A program made the position numbers and the translations under genes. Below the pieces are notes generated by a model. It ran no database searches, had not been told where the DNA came from, and saw only the letters and a program-made list of their open reading frames with translations. 33,179 nucleotides of DNA, taken from an uncultured Clostridia bacterium (lineage in GTDB: Bacteria > Bacillota_A > Clostridia > TANB77 > CAG-508). Positions 18,789 to 26,059 of the stretch are shown here, piece by piece; positions within the stretch are counted from its first letter, which is position 1, and each line of letters starts with the position of its first letter. Where the stretch lies: assembly GCA_947628465.1 (NCBI GenBank), contig CANQZZ010000005.1, forward strand, positions 1 to 33,179, written 5' to 3'.

Positions 18789-19580
18789 TTAAAAAATATA
18801 ATTCTGCAAAATTATCATTGCTACATTAGTAGCACATAGATAAAATCCAATAGGTATAATTTCTTTTTGATTATCTACTATTTCTTTTTTACTATTATTT
18901 TTCGATATTAATATTTGTTTTATTGCTACTAATAATAAAGTTACTATAATGCTTATTATAACTAATTCTTCTTTTATAAATATCGATATGTATGAACATA
19001 AAGTTAATATTTGAATAGGATATAATTCTTTTCCTTTTCTTTTTAATGATATTGTATTTATTAGCAAAAATATAAGCATTGCAAATAAATATATGACATA
19101 TCTATATATATTAACTTTTAATATATATAAATATATTATATATATAGCCTCAACTATTAGTCCAAATAATAATACAGAATTTTCTACATAATGTTTTTCT
19201 TTTTCTATACCACCAATTATAAATAATGTTGATATAAACAAAATTCCAAAAATAAAATATATTAATTTTGGTATTTCCAAATTATATATATCAATTTTTA
19301 ATGTTATAGCAAATAAAAGAAATACTATTCCTGAAAGAATTTCTAAGCAAAGATATCTTGGTCTTATTTTTTCTTTGCAATATCTACATTTTCCACCTAA
19401 AGTTATATAACTAAGTACTGGAATTAAATCCAAAAATGATAATTTATGATTACATTTTGGGCAATATGATCTTCCTTTCATTATACTTTGTTTTATAGGT
19501 ATTCTATAAACTGCAAGTGAAAAAAAACTTCCAAACAGCGTACCCATTATAAAAATTAGAAAATATAGTATTATTTCCAA
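18789..19580 (-). CDS. Prepilin peptidase-like (PilD/A24) membrane protein, catalytic Asp not found
   Basis: 263 residues. N-terminus GTLFGSFFSLAVYRIPIKQSIMKGRSYCPKCNHKLSFLDLIPVLSYITLGGKCRYCKEKI is read here as blocks: GSF, then R-IP, then CPKC and CRYC, the normal zinc/N-methylase part. About six membrane segments follow. The aspartyl protease motifs look degenerate: where PilD has Asp in a LIDLDH-type motif this protein has GGIEKEKH, and the GxGD motif appears as KGKEL. Its place in the pilus operon argues for a role with the pilins; whether it still cuts them is open. Start is TTG (19578-19580), 7 nt after GGAG. Confidence 0.8.
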   Translation of the reverse strand: MEIILYFLIFIMGTLFGSFFSLAVYRIPIKQSIMKGRSYCPKCNHKLSFLDLIPVLSYITLGGKCRYCKEKIRPRYLCLEILSGIVFLLFAITLKIDIYNLEIPKLIYFIFGILFISTLFIIGGIEKEKHYVENSVLLFGLIVEAIYIIYLYILKVNIYRYVIYLFAMLIFLLINTISLKRKGKELYPIQILTLCSYISIFIKEELVIISIIVTLLLVAIKQILISKNNSKKEIVDNQKEIIPIGFYLCATNVAMIILQNYIF

Positions 19581-19604
19581 AGTTATACTCCTTTATAGAA
19601 ATTT

Positions 19605-19635
19605 AGGCATATACATATATTTCATGCATATGCCT
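19605..19635 (-). repeat. Hairpin between pilin and peptidase genes
   Basis: AGGCATAT pairs with ATATGCCT (19605-19612 with 19628-19635). It lies just after the pilin stop and could act as a partial terminator or processing site that keeps pilin expression above that of the downstream genes. No strong U-run. Confidence 0.4.
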
Positions 19636-19661
19636 TTATACAAATGCTTTTTATTATTTTA

Positions 19662-19928
19662 TTAGCTTGCTGATGGATTAACATTGTTTGGAGTAGCATT
19701 TTTTGCATAATCATCGATTTGATATAAATTACCATCAACATTAATAATTCCATTTGACAATTGTGATTCAGCTTGTTGTTCAGCGTTTGTATTAGTAGCT
19801 GCACTTTTTGCAGATGTGAATAATCCTCCTTGTAATGCTACTGTTACTGAAACAACAACTAATATTAACATTACTATGATTGTTATTACTAATGCTATTA
19901 ATGTTATACCTTTTTGACCTCTCATCAT
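19662..19928 (-). CDS. Short type IV pilin, probable major pilin
   Basis: 88 residues. MMRGQKG is followed by ITLIALVITIIVMLILVVVS, a class III leader with cleavage expected after Gly7. The mature N-terminus is Ile-Thr-Leu-Ile-Ala, so the usual Glu5 is Ala; this is common in clostridial pilins but unlike model Gram-negative pilins. The mature domain of about 80 residues is Asn/Ala/Ser-rich with no cysteine pair. It is flanked by wider gaps than its neighbours, which fits high, separately tuned expression. RBS AAGGAGGGA; ATGATG start, of which the first is used. Confidence 0.85.
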   Translation of the reverse strand: MMRGQKGITLIALVITIIVMLILVVVSVTVALQGGLFTSAKSAATNTNAEQQAESQLSNGIINVDGNLYQIDDYAKNATPNNVNPSAS

Positions 19929-19977
19929 TTGTTTCCCTCCTTTTTTTAATTTTATATATTATTTAATATAAATAATA

Positions 19978-20421
19978 TCAATAATTTTTACCTGGTGTAG
20001 TAATATACACCTCATTTTGATTTGTGTTTTCTTCTTCGTTTTGATTATCTGTATTAGTATTTCCACTTACTTCATTGCTACTTGGATTGCTGCTATTTCC
20101 TCCTGATGTATTGTTATTTCCTGTTTCATCTGTTGAATAATCTGCAAATGGATTTGCTTTTCCTTTATTATACTCTTTTGTCGTTTCATAAGCATTTAAA
20201 TCTGTACTATCAATATAGAAAGTTTTAACTATATTTTCTTCTTGTACACCTGCTGCTTCAAGTTCTTGCTTTACATCTTCAGGAACTTTATAGCCCTCGA
20301 TTTTCATTGGTACAGTTTTATTATTTGGTATATAATCATAAAATATTATTGCAAGTACTAATCCTACTGCTATTAAAAGTAATAGTACTATACCTATTTC
20401 TTTAAAAATTGATTTTGCCAT
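19978..20421 (-). CDS. Single-span pilus-operon protein, PilP-like
   Basis: 147 residues. One membrane segment (about 8-30) is followed by a short folded part (VPMKIEGYKVPEDVKQELEAAG and on) and an NPF motif (GKANPFADYS). The rest, from about residue 98, is Asn/Ser/Thr/Glu-rich and probably disordered. Position right after the pilO-like gene and the NPF motif recall PilP, whose N-terminus carries a DPF/NPF-type motif, but similarity is weak. It probably sits in the alignment complex with PilM, PilN and PilO. RBS GGAGGTTA; 17 bp after the pilO-like gene. Confidence 0.6.
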   Translation of the reverse strand: MAKSIFKEIGIVLLLLIAVGLVLAIIFYDYIPNNKTVPMKIEGYKVPEDVKQELEAAGVQEENIVKTFYIDSTDLNAYETTKEYNKGKANPFADYSTDETGNNNTSGGNSSNPSSNEVSGNTNTDNQNEEENTNQNEVYITTPGKNY

Positions 20422-20438
20422 TTTTAACCTCCATTATC

Positions 20439-21179
20439 CTAATCTAAAGTAATACCTATATCTTCTACAGTAAATCTAGCTTGAAGTGTTATTCCATCAC
20501 CTTGTGCACTTGAAGAAGTATTGCTCGTATTTGATTGATTTGATGTTTGTCCACTTGTTTGTGAATTATTATTTTCATTGTTTGAATTAGCATTATCAGT
20601 TGTATTAGTATTGTCAGCATTTTGACCAGATGTTTGAGTAGTAGAAGTAGAAACTGTACCTAAATCTGAAGAAATTGTAAAATCTTTAATTTCGAAGTTT
20701 AACTCTTCATCATTTTCTATATCATATAGAAAATCTGTTATTGATGTATAACTACCTAATAGTGTAAATTGTAAATCATATACATCTTTAGCTTGTGTAG
20801 ATCTTAAATCCAAACTTAATGTTTTTATTCCTCTATCTTTTCTGTAATTTCCAAGTATTGTCCACAAGTAATGTTGTTTATATGTTTTTATTTCAACAGT
20901 ACCTGGTCCATTTTCTCCTTCCTTAATTGCACTTTTATTTTCATATTCTTGCTTGCTCATTTTTAATTTTTTTATAGCTGCTTCTAAATTATCTACTTCT
21001 GATGGATAAGTTATGCTAGAAATCTCTTGAGCTTCGCCAAAATCATTATCTAATTGAGTGCTTGCTGTTTTTATATTGTTAATACTTTTTATTTTCAAGA
21101 AACTAATTCCTTTAGCAAGTGCAAAACCTGTTAAGACTAATAATAATATAATTAAAATTGATATTAATATTTTTTTCAC
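20439..21179 (-). CDS. PilO-like alignment-complex protein with a low-complexity insert
   Basis: 246 residues. An N-terminal membrane segment (about 4-24) is followed by a coiled-coil and ferredoxin-like PilO domain. Near KTLSLDLRSTQAKDVYDLQFTL the strand order fits PilO; YTSITDFLYDIEN is the typical helix. A 60-residue Ser/Thr/Asn/Gln-rich segment (about 168-228) interrupts the domain before its last strand (GITLQARFTVEDIGITL). The start is GTG (21177-21179), after GGAGAATATC. PilO pairs with PilN to connect the cytoplasmic PilM ring to the outer parts of the machine. It lies 27 bp after pilM/N. Confidence 0.75.
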   Translation of the reverse strand: MKKILISILIILLLVLTGFALAKGISFLKIKSINNIKTASTQLDNDFGEAQEISSITYPSEVDNLEAAIKKLKMSKQEYENKSAIKEGENGPGTVEIKTYKQHYLWTILGNYRKDRGIKTLSLDLRSTQAKDVYDLQFTLLGSYTSITDFLYDIENDEELNFEIKDFTISSDLGTVSTSTTQTSGQNADNTNTTDNANSNNENNNSQTSGQTSNQSNTSNTSSSAQGDGITLQARFTVEDIGITLD

Positions 21180-21206
21180 GATATTCTCCTTCTTATTTTT
21201 TATTTA

Positions 21207-22856
21207 TTAATATGGTAAATTTCCTTCAATTGTAACTAATATAAAGTCTCCTTGTCTAACTCCTGATGTAGCAGTTACATCTGTAAGAATTCCCTCATTT
21301 TTAATTTTAGCAACAAAATATCCTAACTGTTCATATTCTTTCGATTTAGCTTCTATTTTTATTGACTTACCACTAGAGTTTTGCATAGATAAAAGTTGTA
21401 CTTCTTTTGGTATATTAAACATTACTTCTGTTAAGAAATTAGGAAGCACATTTTTCTTTGCGTAACTTTCTGTAAGTTTGTCATTTGCTTCATTTATTTT
21501 TTCAACTAAAGCATCATATTGTGAAGCTCTTTCATTTATAAGTCTTGTATTATCTGTTACTTTAGATATTTGTTCTTTTGCATCTGTTATAAACTCTTGT
21601 ACTTCTACTTCTTTATTATTAATTTGATTCATAATTATAGTAGAAAAAGCTACATATAATACTATCAAAATTAATATTCCTGATGCAAATCTTATCATAT
21701 TTCTTTCTACCCTATCTATTGGTTTGCTAAAATCTGATTGGAATATATCTTTTATTTTTCCCATTGCATTTGAAGAATTTGATGATGATTTGCCTTTATT
21801 CTTGCTAGATTTTATTTCAATGTTCATTAATTGCTGTAATTGTTCCCATGCTCCAACCTTTTTAAAGTTTATTTCTTTATATCCAAGTCCTAATCCTTGA
21901 AGTCCTAATGAAATTGCTGAGTTTACTTCTATATAATCTTTTATATTTAATTTTATATTCGATTTTTGAATAAAGAATGGTGCTAATATCTCACATTTCA
22001 TTTCAAGGAAATTCTCTTGGAAGTACAAGTCAATATTATTAATTGCAGCAGCTAAACCTGTTATATATATTTCATCTACTGATATTTGACTTTTTCTAAT
22101 AACTTCTTTTGTTTTTTCTACAATCTTATATAGTGTAGGCATTATGTCTTCCATGTATTCATTTTCTTCAACTTGCAAGTTTCTACCTTGTGAAGTATAT
22201 ATTGTAGTATTCTTGCAAATTTCATAAGCTTTATCATAAGAATTTTCTTTCATTATAATATTATCAAATATTTCCTTCATTCCTTCGTCTATTAATTCTA
22301 CTCTTTGAACTTTTCCCTCAACTATAAAAGTAACAGACGTATTTTCTTCTATATTCAATATAACTCTATTCTTTTTATCTACCGAACGTATTAAATTAGA
22401 TAAGGTTATAGGTAATGGAGATATATTGTTTACTTTAAAACCAGATAGTAATTGAAGTTTTGCTACAGTATGAACTTTATCAGTATATGCATATAAACTT
22501 GTTATCTTATCTTTATCATTTAAATTTGGTACTATTAAATTTCTATAATCTAAAGCATTAAAATTTTTATGCTTTTCATTACAAAAATACTCAAATTCAG
22601 TTTTTACTGCATTATTTAAATACTTTTGATTTAATAAACTAAAAAGTTCTGAATAAGTATATTGTTCATTTGATAAGTTTGTACTAATTGGAACCTTATA
22701 ACTATATGTTTCATTTACTATTTGCTTTACTGTTTCATCAACATTATCAGAAAACTTTATACCAAAAGCCTCAACTTTATAGTTTTCACGTTCTTTAGAA
22801 ACTTTAGCATATTTAATTACATTATTTTCAATATATAATCCTAAACAACTTGGCAT
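21207..22856 (-). CDS. PilM-PilN fusion, pilus alignment protein
   Basis: 549 residues. The first 330 have the actin-like PilM fold (SCLGLYIENNVIKYAKVS, later VILNIEENTSVTFIVEGKV, and ISVDEIYITGLAAAINNID). A linker with a Ser/Lys-rich patch (about 349-367) leads to a single membrane segment (about 389-410), a coiled coil, and a PilN-type C-terminal domain (LTEVMFNIPKEVQLLSM and on). PilM and PilN are usually separate proteins that bind each other, so a fusion fixes their 1:1 ratio. First gene of the pilus operon, with its own promoter at 22972-22999. RBS AAGGAGAA. Confidence 0.82.
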   Translation of the reverse strand: MPSCLGLYIENNVIKYAKVSKERENYKVEAFGIKFSDNVDETVKQIVNETYSYKVPISTNLSNEQYTYSELFSLLNQKYLNNAVKTEFEYFCNEKHKNFNALDYRNLIVPNLNDKDKITSLYAYTDKVHTVAKLQLLSGFKVNNISPLPITLSNLIRSVDKKNRVILNIEENTSVTFIVEGKVQRVELIDEGMKEIFDNIIMKENSYDKAYEICKNTTIYTSQGRNLQVEENEYMEDIMPTLYKIVEKTKEVIRKSQISVDEIYITGLAAAINNIDLYFQENFLEMKCEILAPFFIQKSNIKLNIKDYIEVNSAISLGLQGLGLGYKEINFKKVGAWEQLQQLMNIEIKSSKNKGKSSSNSSNAMGKIKDIFQSDFSKPIDRVERNMIRFASGILILIVLYVAFSTIIMNQINNKEVEVQEFITDAKEQISKVTDNTRLINERASQYDALVEKINEANDKLTESYAKKNVLPNFLTEVMFNIPKEVQLLSMQNSSGKSIKIEAKSKEYEQLGYFVAKIKNEGILTDVTATSGVRQGDFILVTIEGNLPY

Positions 22857-22971
22857 TTTTTTCTCCTTACTTTAACTTTTGTTTATATTTTTTGACATTT
22901 TTTAATGTTTCATACTTGAACATTTCTCTTGTTTTAGCAAAATATTCAATTATAACAATTTTTTCATTATT

Positions 22972-22999
22972 ATTTTATATGAAAATACCATAAAGTCAA
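22972..22999 (-). promoter_or_regulatory. Promoter for the pilus operon
   Basis: TTGACT (22994-22999), a 16-nt spacer and TAAAAT (22972-22977) on the minus strand, about 110 nt before the pilM/N start. Phased TGTAAT repeats lie 15 nt upstream of the -35. Confidence 0.55.
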
Positions 23000-23014
23000 C
23001 AATTATTACACAAT

Positions 23015-23042
23015 TGTAATCTAATTGTAATATAACTGTAAT
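23015..23042 (+). promoter_or_regulatory. Three phased WalR-like repeats between pil and spoVA operons
   Basis: TGTAAT at 23015, 23026 and 23037, each separated by 5 nt: three perfect half-sites of TGTWAH-N5 spacing. They lie upstream of the pilus promoter and about 90 bp before the dodecin gene, in the 273-bp divergent region that otherwise holds only promoters. Confidence 0.6.
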
Positions 23043-23129
23043 ATGATTTTTTTCTTTCATTTTTGTATGTTTTTAGCAATTTTGGAAAATATACTAATAT
23101 ACATTATTTTCAATGGAGGTTTTATTTAT

Positions 23130-23357
23130 ATGATAGTTGAAAAACATTTAAAATTAACAGGTATTTCTGATGTGTCTTGGAAAGATGCAATTAATAAAAC
23201 AATAATGGAAGCATCTAAAAGTATTGACTATATCTCATCTGTTACTGTTTTAGAACAAAAAGCAAAAATTGATGGAAATAAAATTATTCAATATTATTCC
23301 ACAATAGATTTATCTTTTAGTATTGATGAAACTAGAGATAATAGAAAGGAGAATTAA
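23130..23357 (+). CDS. Dodecin-family small protein, first gene of the spoVA group
   Basis: 75 residues. EKHLKLTGISDVSWKDAINKTIMEASKSIDYISSVTVLEQKAKIDG matches the dodecin pattern (short strand, SW-D-A helix, long curved strand, then DGK/N and two strands); it is described here by parts. Dodecins form 12-mers that bind flavins or small ligands. The start ATG at 23130 has a perfect GGAGGT 9 nt upstream; an earlier in-frame ATG would add an unlikely hydrophobic tail. It ends 1 bp before spoVAC, so the two are co-translated, suggesting a sporulation or germination link. Confidence 0.82.
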   Translation: MIVEKHLKLTGISDVSWKDAINKTIMEASKSIDYISSVTVLEQKAKIDGNKIIQYYSTIDLSFSIDETRDNRKEN

Positions 23358-23358
23358 T

Positions 23359-23823
23359 ATGAAACCTATTAATACAACTAAGGAATATCAAGACTATGTT
23401 GATCAAAAATCGCCTAATTCACCTATTATAAAAAATTGCTTTAATGCATTTTGGGTTGGTGGTTTAATTTGCACAATTGGCCAATTTATAATGGAAATTT
23501 GTAAGTATAGAGGATTAGATAATGAAATTAGCGCAACTATAACATCAATTATATTAATATTTTTAAGTGCATTTTTAACAGCTCTTAATATATTTAATAA
23601 AATAGGAAAATTTGCAGGTGCAGGTTCTCTTGTTCCAATAACTGGTTTTGCAAATTCAATAGTATCACCTGCAATGGAGTATAAATCAGAAGGATATGTT
23701 ATGGGTGTTGGAGCAAAAATGTTTACAGTTGCAGGTCCTGTATTAGTTTATGGAATTTCTGCATCTATCCTTGTTGGAATAGTTTATTTAATTTTTAATA
23801 CACAAACCATAACTTTAGTATAA
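23359..23823 (+). CDS. spoVAC: Stage V sporulation protein AC
   Basis: 154 residues. Start ATG at 23359 follows AAAGGAG. After a hydrophilic start (KPINTTKEYQDYVDQKSPNSP) come four to five membrane segments; GGLICTIGQFIMEI, FAGAGSLVPITGFANSIVSPAMEYKSEG and GVGAKMFTVAGPVLVYG are classic SpoVAC parts. SpoVAC is an inner-membrane channel component for dipicolinic acid movement into the spore and its release on germination. It starts one base after the dodecin stop. No in-frame CGG. Confidence 0.96.
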   Translation: MKPINTTKEYQDYVDQKSPNSPIIKNCFNAFWVGGLICTIGQFIMEICKYRGLDNEISATITSIILIFLSAFLTALNIFNKIGKFAGAGSLVPITGFANSIVSPAMEYKSEGYVMGVGAKMFTVAGPVLVYGISASILVGIVYLIFNTQTITLV

Positions 23824-23846
23824 CTTTTTAATTATTTTTTATTTAT

Positions 23847-23914
23847 ATAAATTGTAATTTGTTTAATTAAGCGTTCTCTAGAAATTAATTAATATTTTAC
23901 AAATTACAATTTAT
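23847..23914 (+). repeat. Long perfect inverted repeat between spoVAC and spoVAD
   Basis: A 16-bp perfect stem (23847-23862 with 23899-23914) encloses a second 8-bp stem TTAATTAA/TTAATTAA. There is no U-run after it, so it is not a standard terminator. It ends 6 nt before the spoVAD ribosome binding site and may tune spoVAD translation or mRNA stability. Confidence 0.7.
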
Positions 23915-23933
23915 CTAACAGAAAGGAGATTTT

Positions 23934-24948
23934 ATGAAAAAAATCGGTAGTCAAACTATTAAATTTGATAATCCAATAACAATACTCGAAACTGCATCTA
24001 TTGTTGGTCCAAAAGAAGCTGAAGGGCCGATGGCAGAGTATTTTGATAAATGCTTAGATGATGAATTTTGGGGTGAAAAAACTTGGGAAAAAGCAGAAAG
24101 TAAAATTATAAAAGAAACTGTAAATGCTAGCATTATTAAATCAAAAATCCCAGCAGACCAAATAGACTATTGTTTTGCTGGTGACTTATTAAACCAATGT
24201 ATTTCTTCTAGTTTTGGATTAAGAGAACTTGGTGTTCCTTTTTTCGGAATTTTTGGTGCTTGTTCAACATTTGTAGAAGGCTTAAGCTTAGCTTCTGTAT
24301 TTATAGATGGCGGAGGTGCTCAAAATATTATTGCTGCAGCTTCCAGTCATTTTTGTAGTGCCGAAAAACAATTTAGATTCCCTCTAGAGCTTGGTAATCA
24401 AAGGCCACCATCTTCTCAATGGACTGTAACTGGTGCAGGTTCTGCAATAGTTTCTAAAAATGGAGAAGGCCCATATATAACAAGTATTACAACTGGAAAA
24501 ATAGTAGATATGGGAATAAAAGACGCTAACAATATGGGTGCTGCAATGGCTCCAGCATTTGTTGATACATTAATTACTCATTTTAAAGATACAGGTAGAA
24601 ATCCAAGTTATTATGATGGAATATTTTCTGGAGACTTGGGTTATATAGGAAAAGAAATAGCAACCGAGCTATGTCAAACTAAAGGATATAACATCAAAAA
24701 TAACTATAACGATTGTGGCGTAATGATTTTCGATAAAGAAAAACAAGATACTCACTCAGGTCGGTTCTGGATGTGCATGTTGTGGTAGTATTTTTTCTGG
24801 ATATTTATTTAATCAATTAAAGCAGAAGAAATTAAATAAAATTCTTTTAATTGCAACAGGTGCTTTAACAAACGCTACATCTTCTCAACAAGGTGAATCT
24901 ATTCCTGGTATTGCACATGCAATATCAATAGAAAATAAAATTAATTAA
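23934..24948 (+). CDS. spoVAD: Stage V sporulation protein AD, needs a +1 frameshift
   Basis: SpoVAD has a thiolase-like fold, binds dipicolinic acid and acts with SpoVAC and SpoVAE in its transport. Zero frame: 23934-24788, with GVPFFGIFGACSTFVEGLSLAS and PPSSQWTVTGAGSAIV. At 24759-24764 it reads TCA GGT CGG TTC and would stop nine codons later. Skipping the C gives HSGGSGCACCGSIFSGYLF, the conserved Gly-Gly-Ser-Gly-Cys motif, and continues to TAA at 24946-24948 with LLIATGALTNATSSQQGESIPG split over the last 60 residues. Total 337 residues, the family norm. RBS GAAAGGAG. Confidence 0.93.
24759..24764 (+). other. +1 frameshift site GGT-CGG in spoVAD
   Basis: GGT-CGG-T; skipping C gives GGT-GGT-TCT-GGA-TGT (G-G-S-G-C). 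The only plus-strand gene site with a Gly codon in the P-site position. Confidence 0.88.
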
Positions 24949-24987
24949 AATTTAAGCAAAATGAGCAAGCTAATTTTGCTTAAATTT
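24948..24987 (+). repeat. Perfect 15-bp inverted repeat between spoVAD and spoVAE
   Basis: Stem 24948-24962 with 24973-24987, 10-nt loop. It begins on the last base of the spoVAD stop codon and ends 3 nt before the spoVAE ribosome binding site. No U-run follows. Confidence 0.75.
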
Positions 24988-25006
24988 AAAGAAAGGATTA
25001 TATGTT

Positions 25007-25398
25007 ATGCAAGATTTTTTTAGTAATTTAGATTGGATGCAATTTTTAAAATGTTTTGTGGTAGGCGGATTAATATGTGTAATAGGACAAATTTTAATTG
25101 ATAAAACTAAGCTTACTCCTGCTAGAATTCTTGTTATATTTGTAACAACTGGTGCAATACTTCGGAGGTCTTCGGAATATATCAATATGTAGTAGATTTT
25201 GCAGGAGCAGGTGCAACAGTTCCTTTAACTGGTTTTGGTAACCTTCTTGCTAAAGGTGCTGTTCAAAAAGTGCAAGAAGTGGGATTAGTTGGAGCATTTA
25301 CTGGTGGTACCGCAGCAGCTGCTGGAGGTATTGCTGCAGCAGTGTTCTTTGGTTATATTGCATCTCTTATTTCAAAACCAAAAATGAAGAAACAATAA
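25007..25398 (+). CDS. spoVAE: Stage V sporulation protein AE, needs two +1 frameshifts
   Basis: Membrane partner of SpoVAC in the dipicolinic-acid channel. Zero frame from ATG 25007: DWMQFLKCFVVGGLICVIGQILIDKTKLTPARILVIFVTTGAIL, split here as the first 50 residues, then CGG at 25163. The conserved part that must follow is GGLGIYQYVVDFAGAGATVPL, then TGFGNLLAKGAVQKV. To reach it the C at 25163 and the C at 25173 must both be skipped (CTT-C-GGA-GGT-CTT-C-GGA). The result is 129 residues ending SKPKMKKQ. The total of two extra bases is confirmed by the gene length. RBS GAAAGGA. Terminator directly after. Confidence 0.92.
25160..25165 (+). other. +1 frameshift site 1 (CTT-CGG) in spoVAE
   Basis: CTT-CGG-A; skipping C gives CTT-GGA-GGT (L-G-G). 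Confidence 0.88.
25170..25175 (+). other. +1 frameshift site 2 (CTT-CGG) in spoVAE
   Basis: Reached only in the frame created by site 1, 10 nt earlier. CTT-CGG-A again, now preceded by GGAGGT, an SD-like sequence; skipping C gives CTT-GGA-ATA-TAT (L-G-I-Y). Confidence 0.88.
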
Positions 25399-25399
25399 A

Positions 25400-25466
25400 A
25401 CGCACATCTTTTACGTCCCCAATGTGCGTAAAAAAAGAAGTTGATTTTTTTCAACTTCATTTTTTT
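25400..25466. terminator. Two hairpins between convergent spoVAE and rplT
   Basis: ACGCACAT/ATGTGCGT (25400-25407 with 25422-25429) and GAAGTTGA/TCAACTTC (25437-25444 with 25451-25458, T6 loop). The second is followed by a T-run on the plus strand and preceded by an A-run, so it serves both directions. The first adds a second stop for the minus-strand transcript. Confidence 0.85.
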
Positions 25467-25468
25467 AT

Positions 25469-25819
25469 TTATGCTTTTTTTGCAATTTCTGCAATTTCTG
25501 AAAATGCTTTCATATCATTTACTGCTAAATCTGCAAGCATTTTTCTGTTTATTGATACATTTGCTTTTTTAAGTCCTGCAATCATTTTGCTATATGTTGT
25601 ACCATTCATTCTTGCTGCAGCATTGATTCTTGTTATCCATAATTTTCTGAAATCACTTTTCTTATCTTTTCTTCCAACATAAGCATAAGATAATGATTTA
25701 AGTACTGCTTGATTTGCATTTCTAAATCTATAACTTTTTGCTCCAAAATATCCTTTTGCTTGTTTTAATACTTTTTTATGTTTTTTTCTTGTAATTCTTG
25801 CTGTTTTAACTCTTGCCAT
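25469..25819 (-). CDS. rplT: Ribosomal protein L20
   Basis: 116 residues. [32 protein letters not shown] is the basic N-terminal tail (given as one known block, 2-33 in part), and [19 protein letters not shown] with [17 protein letters not shown] the globular core. L20 is a 23S-binding assembly protein and, in Firmicutes, represses its own infC-rpmI-rplT operon by binding the leader. Last gene of the operon, 15 bp after rpmI. RBS GGAGGGTG. Confidence 0.97.
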   Translation of the reverse strand: MARVKTARITRKKHKKVLKQAKGYFGAKSYRFRNANQAVLKSLSYAYVGRKDKKSDFRKLWITRINAAARMNGTTYSKMIAGLKKANVSINRKMLADLAVNDMKAFSEIAEIAKKA

Positions 25820-25834
25820 TTATTTTCACCCTCC

Positions 25835-26035
25835 TTAATTTCCATATGGTAATAGTTTTTTAACTCCTGCTTCACATGTTTTGTCTGTATAACTACTTAC
25901 TCTTCTTGACATTTTTTGTCTCTTTGTTTTTGTTGCTAATCTGTGTCTTGAATTAGCTGCTGTTCTTTTTACTTTTCCTTTAGCTGTATAAGAGTATCTC
26001 TTTGCAGCTGCTTTATTTGTTTTTAACTTTGGCAT
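25835..26035 (-). CDS. rpmI: Ribosomal protein L35
   Basis: 66 residues, highly basic. PKLKTNKAAAKRYSYTAKGK and RRVSSYTDKTCEAGVKKLLPYGN are the L35 signature ends. A large-subunit protein of the cytoplasmic ribosome. Between infC and rplT, the order conserved throughout bacteria. RBS GGGAGGTA precedes the ATG by a normal distance. Confidence 0.97.
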   Translation of the reverse strand: MPKLKTNKAAAKRYSYTAKGKVKRTAANSRHRLATKTKRQKMSRRVSSYTDKTCEAGVKKLLPYGN

Positions 26036-26059
26036 TTTTGTACCTCCCTTTTATGATAT

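Noticed and set aside
23043..23129. Upstream ATG for the dodecin and a SigG promoter in the same stretch
   Set aside because: The extension is hydrophobic and has no RBS, while 23130 has a perfect GGAGGT. GTATG and TATACTA resemble SigG elements but their spacing is too long.
24240..24250. TTCGG in spoVAD as a further frameshift site
   Set aside because: The frame is TTC GGA (Phe-Gly) and matches the family; CGG is not in frame. The same holds in sepF (GFFGR) and at ATC GGA in rplM.
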